From a virus, in the IMG/VR virus record IMGVR_UViG_3300042923_001783, positions 1 through 34,126 of that record: a stretch of 34,126 nucleotides of DNA; one strand, written 5' to 3'. Shown in pieces: positions 30,660-34,126 of this stretch. The notes below the pieces were generated by a model, which saw only the letters and a program-made list of their open reading frames with translations, was not told the DNA's origin and did not search any database. How positions within the stretch are numbered: the stretch's first letter is position 1; each line of letters starts with the position of its first letter. The position numbers and the translations under genes are program-made.

Positions 30660-32261
30660 ATGAGTAGAAGAGTGGTTTCTGTAATCCCGGCCAAATCGAT
30701 GCAAGTAATCCGGGGACTTGACATAGCGGCAAAGAAAAGGGTATGTGCTTACTGCAGGGTCAGCACCGATACGGAAGAGCAGCTCAGCAGCTACGAAGCA
30801 CAGGTCAGTTATTACGGAGAGTATATTAAAAAGCGATCGGACTGGGAGTTTTCTGGTATTTACGCCGACGAAGGCATTACCGGCACCAATACCAAGAAAC
30901 GCACAGATTTTCACCGGATGATCGACGATTGTCTGTTAGGTAAGATTGACATGATCATTACTAAATCCATTTCCCGGTTTGCACGCAACACATTAGATTG
31001 CCTACAGTATGTAAGAATGCTGAAAGATAAAGGCATTGGAGTGTACTTCGAGAAGGAGAACATCGACACATTAGACGCTAAAGGTGAAGTATTATTGACT
31101 ATCCTGAGTTCGCTTGCCCAGGACGAGTCCCGCTCTATTAGCGAAAACACCCGGTGGGGGATTACGCGGCGATTTCAGCAAGGCAAGGTACGCGTCAATC
31201 ACAAGAAATTCATGGGTTTTGACAAGGACGAAAATGGTGAACTGATTGTTGACGAACAGGAAGCTGCTCATCTGCGGCGGATAGTTAAGGAGTATTTGGT
31301 AGATGGCAAGGGGCTTAGGAAAATTAAAAAAGGACTTGAGGCTGACGGCATTCTCACAGCAACCGGCAACACGGTTTGGCATGAGTCGGCTATCAAGAAA
31401 ATGCTACAAAATGAAAAGCTCGCAGGAGACGCCTTGCTGCAAAAAACAATCACCGTGGATTTTCTTACGCATAAACGGGTCAAGAATGAAGGCCAGGTGC
31501 CGCAGTACTTTGTCGAGAACAGTCACCCGGCCATCATTTCGAAGGAAACCTTTCAGGCGGTGCAACGGGAGATAGAGCGCCGCAGCCAGCTAGCGGGAGG
31601 AGATAAAAACCGCAGCCGCTATACGAACAAATATCCTTTCTCCGGGAAAATAGTTTGCAGCGCATGCGGCAAAACCTTTACCAGAACATACTGGGGTGCT
31701 GGAAAATACAAAAAGCCGATTTGGATGTGCCGGACTCGGAGTGAGAACGGCAAGAAAGGTTGCAGCATGCCGACGCTGGATGAGGATAAATTGCAGGAGG
31801 CGTTTGTACGGGTTGTGAACCGACTGTTAGCGGATAAAGACACTCTTATTTCATGCATGCTGGAGAATATCGATAAGGTTTTCCATGAGCAGACTAGCAC
31901 AGTGGATCTAGCGATAATTGATTCTGAAATAAAGGCACTACAGGATGAGTTGGCCGCACTGGTCAAATTGAATTTAAAGACAGGGATTGATGATACGATT
32001 TACGGTGAGGAGTATAACCGGATAGTAAATAGGATGGAAGAACTGAAAAATAAGCGGTCGAGTGTTACGGTGGCAGAAATCATGCGGCAGGAAACTCTTG
32101 GCAGGATGCGAGATATAACGGATGCCCTGCGGTCCATGGATAGGATAGGGGAATTTGATGAGGATTTATTCAAAATGTTAGTTGAGCAGATAAAAGTAGT
32201 TAATCTGGTGCAAGTGGAGTTTGTGCTGCAGTCGGGGGTTAGGGTTATAGAAACAGTCTGA
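30660..32261 (+). CDS. Large serine recombinase, second copy
   Basis: 533 residues, 15 bases after the first copy, with AGAGGAGAAG before the ATG. VCAYCRVSTDTEEQ gives the nucleophile Ser35; IYADEGITGTNTKKRTDF and TKSISRFARN complete the active site. The recombinase domain, zinc ribbon (CSACGKTF...WMCRTRSENGKKGC) and coiled coil are all present. It is similar to the first copy along its whole length but clearly diverged, so it is an old duplication, not a recent one. Pairs like this may act together on one site pair. Being the last phage-type gene, it suggests the attachment site lies just downstream. Confidence 0.94.
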   Translation: MSRRVVSVIPAKSMQVIRGLDIAAKKRVCAYCRVSTDTEEQLSSYEAQVSYYGEYIKKRSDWEFSGIYADEGITGTNTKKRTDFHRMIDDCLLGKIDMIITKSISRFARNTLDCLQYVRMLKDKGIGVYFEKENIDTLDAKGEVLLTILSSLAQDESRSISENTRWGITRRFQQGKVRVNHKKFMGFDKDENGELIVDEQEAAHLRRIVKEYLVDGKGLRKIKKGLEADGILTATGNTVWHESAIKKMLQNEKLAGDALLQKTITVDFLTHKRVKNEGQVPQYFVENSHPAIISKETFQAVQREIERRSQLAGGDKNRSRYTNKYPFSGKIVCSACGKTFTRTYWGAGKYKKPIWMCRTRSENGKKGCSMPTLDEDKLQEAFVRVVNRLLADKDTLISCMLENIDKVFHEQTSTVDLAIIDSEIKALQDELAALVKLNLKTGIDDTIYGEEYNRIVNRMEELKNKRSSVTVAEIMRQETLGRMRDITDALRSMDRIGEFDEDLFKMLVEQIKVVNLVQVEFVLQSGVRVIETV

Positions 32262-32412
32262 AATATTCTTAGATTGCTTTAATAGACGGTTACAATATTT
32301 GACTGAAAATAAGAAAAATTTGCAGGAAACTTCTATTTCTATGGAGAAAATTGACTATATCTGTTTAACGGGTAGAAGCCATGGTAATTTTTTTGAACGA
32401 GGAGTGAAGCAC
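32262..32412. other. AT-rich gap between recombinase and defence genes
   Basis: No gene is convincing here. The base composition turns AT-rich as soon as the recombinase ends. A TACAAT at 32291-32296 could be a -10 box with a poor -35. A phage attachment site may lie here, but it cannot be shown without the other prophage end. Confidence 0.4.
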
Positions 32413-33645
32413 ATGAGTAAGACCTCAAATAGTATTATAGGAACTAATTTATCAAAAACTCATGTGCCGGATAAGGTTTATGCATATTCACTTCAAGTTA
32501 GGCATGCTCTTTACGAATTATTAAGTTGTACTAATGATGATATTGTTAGTATTGAAGTTCTTGATGATGTCGCAATAGAAAAAGATGATGGTAGTGTCGA
32601 AGCAATTCAATTAAAAAGCGTACTCTCTAATAGAAACCCTATATCAAATCGAGCAGCAGACTTGTGGAAAACATTATATAATTGGTTGTTAGCCGTTAAG
32701 GCTCAAGAATTAGATCCCAATAATACTATATTTAAACTTTTTATTGCAACTGCTAAACAAGGAAGTATCGTCAATTCATTTAACAATGCCGAAACGTTAG
32801 AAGCAGCTTTAGAAAGTTGGGGAAAAGCCAAACTTGAATTTTATGAAGAAAACGGAAATGAAAAGAGTATTGGCGATGAATACGCGTTATATGTTAGAAC
32901 TTTTTTCAATAACGATAATAAGATATTTGCATGTAGGATAATTCAAAAATTCCATTTTATTGCTATAGATAATAATCATACCGCTATTCTATATAATCAA
33001 TTTTGCCAAAAAACAATAGTTCCAGATGATCTTATGGAGAATGTATTTGTTTTTATGCTTGGGTGGATAGATAAAAAGACAGCTGAATTGATTGAAACTG
33101 GAAAACCAATGTCTATTTCATATAAACATTTTAAAAATCAACTCATTGCAATCACACGTGAGTTAAATCAAAAACTTAGCCTTAACGAATTGGCACCCAA
33201 ACCAACCGAAGATGAAATACTGAGTGAATACAATACCGTAAAAAGATACATAGAACAACTAGAAATTGTGGATTGTGATTATACCGATAAGATTCAAGCA
33301 ATAAGTGATTATTTAAGAGCATCTACCAATAGGACATTATGGGCAAGTCGGGGAGATATAAGTGAAGAAAGCTTGAATAATTATCAAAATGAATTAATTA
33401 CCAAATGGAATAATAAAAGGAACATTTTGAGGCTTAGCAATAAAAATCTTTCAGTTAAAGAGCAAGGACAACTTTTGTACTTCCAATGTAAAGATGGTGG
33501 CATTAATATAGGGCATCTTTGCGTACCAGGTTTCTTTACCCCAGGTTGTTATCATGCTCTATCTGACGATATGACAATTGGTTGGCATCCAGAATACAAA
33601 AGATTATTAAAGAAAGCATGTGAGAGTGATGAGCAATCTAAATAA
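32413..33645 (+). CDS. ABC-3C system effector: PD-(D/E)xK-like nuclease fused to ABC-3C C-terminal domain
   Basis: 410 residues. The N-terminus has YAYSLQVRHALYELL, then IEVLDDV (48-53) and EAIQLKS (63-69). This is the D...Q-x-K arrangement of Cap4/DUF4297-like PD-(D/E)xK nucleases, followed by the RAADLWKTLYNWL helix typical of them. The C-terminal 120 residues fit an ABC-3C CTD, with NRTLWASRGDISEESLNNY, KEQGQLLYFQC and GCYHALSDDMTIGWHPEYKRLL. In ABC-3C systems this protein is the effector controlled by an SMC-like ATPase and a middle component. The ATG at 32413 has ACGAGGAGTG; earlier in-frame starts lack an RBS. Strongly AT-rich compared with the phage, which points to separate origin. 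Confidence 0.82.
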   Translation: MSKTSNSIIGTNLSKTHVPDKVYAYSLQVRHALYELLSCTNDDIVSIEVLDDVAIEKDDGSVEAIQLKSVLSNRNPISNRAADLWKTLYNWLLAVKAQELDPNNTIFKLFIATAKQGSIVNSFNNAETLEAALESWGKAKLEFYEENGNEKSIGDEYALYVRTFFNNDNKIFACRIIQKFHFIAIDNNHTAILYNQFCQKTIVPDDLMENVFVFMLGWIDKKTAELIETGKPMSISYKHFKNQLIAITRELNQKLSLNELAPKPTEDEILSEYNTVKRYIEQLEIVDCDYTDKIQAISDYLRASTNRTLWASRGDISEESLNNYQNELITKWNNKRNILRLSNKNLSVKEQGQLLYFQCKDGGINIGHLCVPGFFTPGCYHALSDDMTIGWHPEYKRLLKKACESDEQSK

Positions 33646-34126
33646 AGAAATTCAGAATGTACAGAATCCCGCCTTTGGAGCATTTGCAATATGGAATTTT
33701 GTTCGAGGCTATTACAGCGTCAGCTCATCCTTTACACCTTTTCCGGTTTTGTTTATTGTATTGCCTATTATTTTTCAGATCGACATGGTTGAAGTTCTAT
33801 ATAATACTAATAAGCCATCTGGGTTAAGATATTTTGCAAATAAGTTTTTATCAACTCAAGTGTTAAAAAATGATGTGATTTCGCAAATTCATAATAATAG
33901 TTTGAGCATGAAAAAGATAACGCTTAGTTCTATAAGAATTGCCATAAACGCCTCTTTAATTTCTATTGATTATGAAAAGGCACTTGTTTTGCCTATATCA
34001 ATAAGCGAGCACAAAAATGAACCCAAAACTATAATTAAATTAGGTAAAGCTTCCGAAAAATTAGGGTTCTGGTGCGCCCAACTCACTTTACACGAAATTT
34101 CCCAAATATTGAAAGTGAGGTTTTAA
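33629..34126 (+). CDS. ABC-3C system middle component
   Basis: 165 residues, ending exactly at the window edge. The pattern NPAFGAFAIWNFVRGYY, then FPVLFIVLPIIF, then SGLRYFANKF, and the end KASEKLGFWCAQLTLHEISQILKVRF are characteristic of ABC-three-component middle components, small helical adaptors between the ATPase and the effector. The ATG at 33629 overlaps the effector gene by 17 bases, so the two are coupled. The partner ATPase gene is expected next and is not in the window. It shares the AT-rich composition of its neighbour. Confidence 0.84.
   Translation: MSNLNKEIQNVQNPAFGAFAIWNFVRGYYSVSSSFTPFPVLFIVLPIIFQIDMVEVLYNTNKPSGLRYFANKFLSTQVLKNDVISQIHNNSLSMKKITLSSIRIAINASLISIDYEKALVLPISISEHKNEPKTIIKLGKASEKLGFWCAQLTLHEISQILKVRF

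Noticed and set aside
32262-32412. Phage attachment site core
   Set aside because: Location is plausible, but no duplicated core can be shown because the left prophage end is outside the window.

Overview
The window is the late half of an integrated tailed-phage genome (a lambda-like siphovirus) followed by the start of an AT-rich defence locus. The ribosome binding sites are strong Firmicutes-type GGAGG sites. The tail tip, however, is lambda-type (M, L, K and a fused I-J protein), as is usual for phages of hosts with an outer membrane. The large serine recombinases are also typical of Firmicutes phages. This mixture suggests a diderm Firmicute (Negativicutes, for example a Sporomusa/Pelosinus relative). 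That assignment is inference; no host marker gene lies in the window.

Layout. 1-750: the 3' end of a DNA adenine/cytosine-N4 methyltransferase. 793-4992: an accessory block of small transcription units. It holds a degenerate amidoligase-like protein, an apparently intact amidoligase, a gamma-glutamylcyclotransferase-like protein, several unknown small proteins and one reverse-strand gene. Most units begin with the same promoter-like element (TTGATT or TTGCTT, 17 bp, TAACAT), and three end in their own terminators. 5021-9164: small and large terminase, gpW/DUF6148-like joining protein, portal. 9142-13549: fused prohead protease/capsid with an internal start, decoration protein, head-tail completion proteins. 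13567-17866: tail tube, tail assembly chaperones joined by a programmed -1 frameshift, tape measure. 17867-26384: tail tip and fibre genes. 26434-28019: lysis genes. 28143-32261: recombination module (SHOCT-like protein, SymE-like toxin, a decayed recombinase fragment and two large serine recombinases). 32413-34126: two genes of an ABC-three-component (ABC-3C) conflict system, a nuclease/CTD effector and a middle component. The expected ATPase would lie just beyond the window.

How the parts work together. Terminase packages DNA through the portal into a shell whose protease and capsid are encoded in one frame. The tail genes follow lambda order. The promoter-like element recurs before the accessory genes and before the SymE and recombinase units, so these parts probably form one regulon. 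The amidoligase/cyclotransferase set is likely to make or trim an amide-linked peptide or tag of unknown identity. The ABC-3C genes differ strongly in base composition from the phage and sit immediately beyond the recombinases, so they are either prophage-end cargo or a neighbouring host island.
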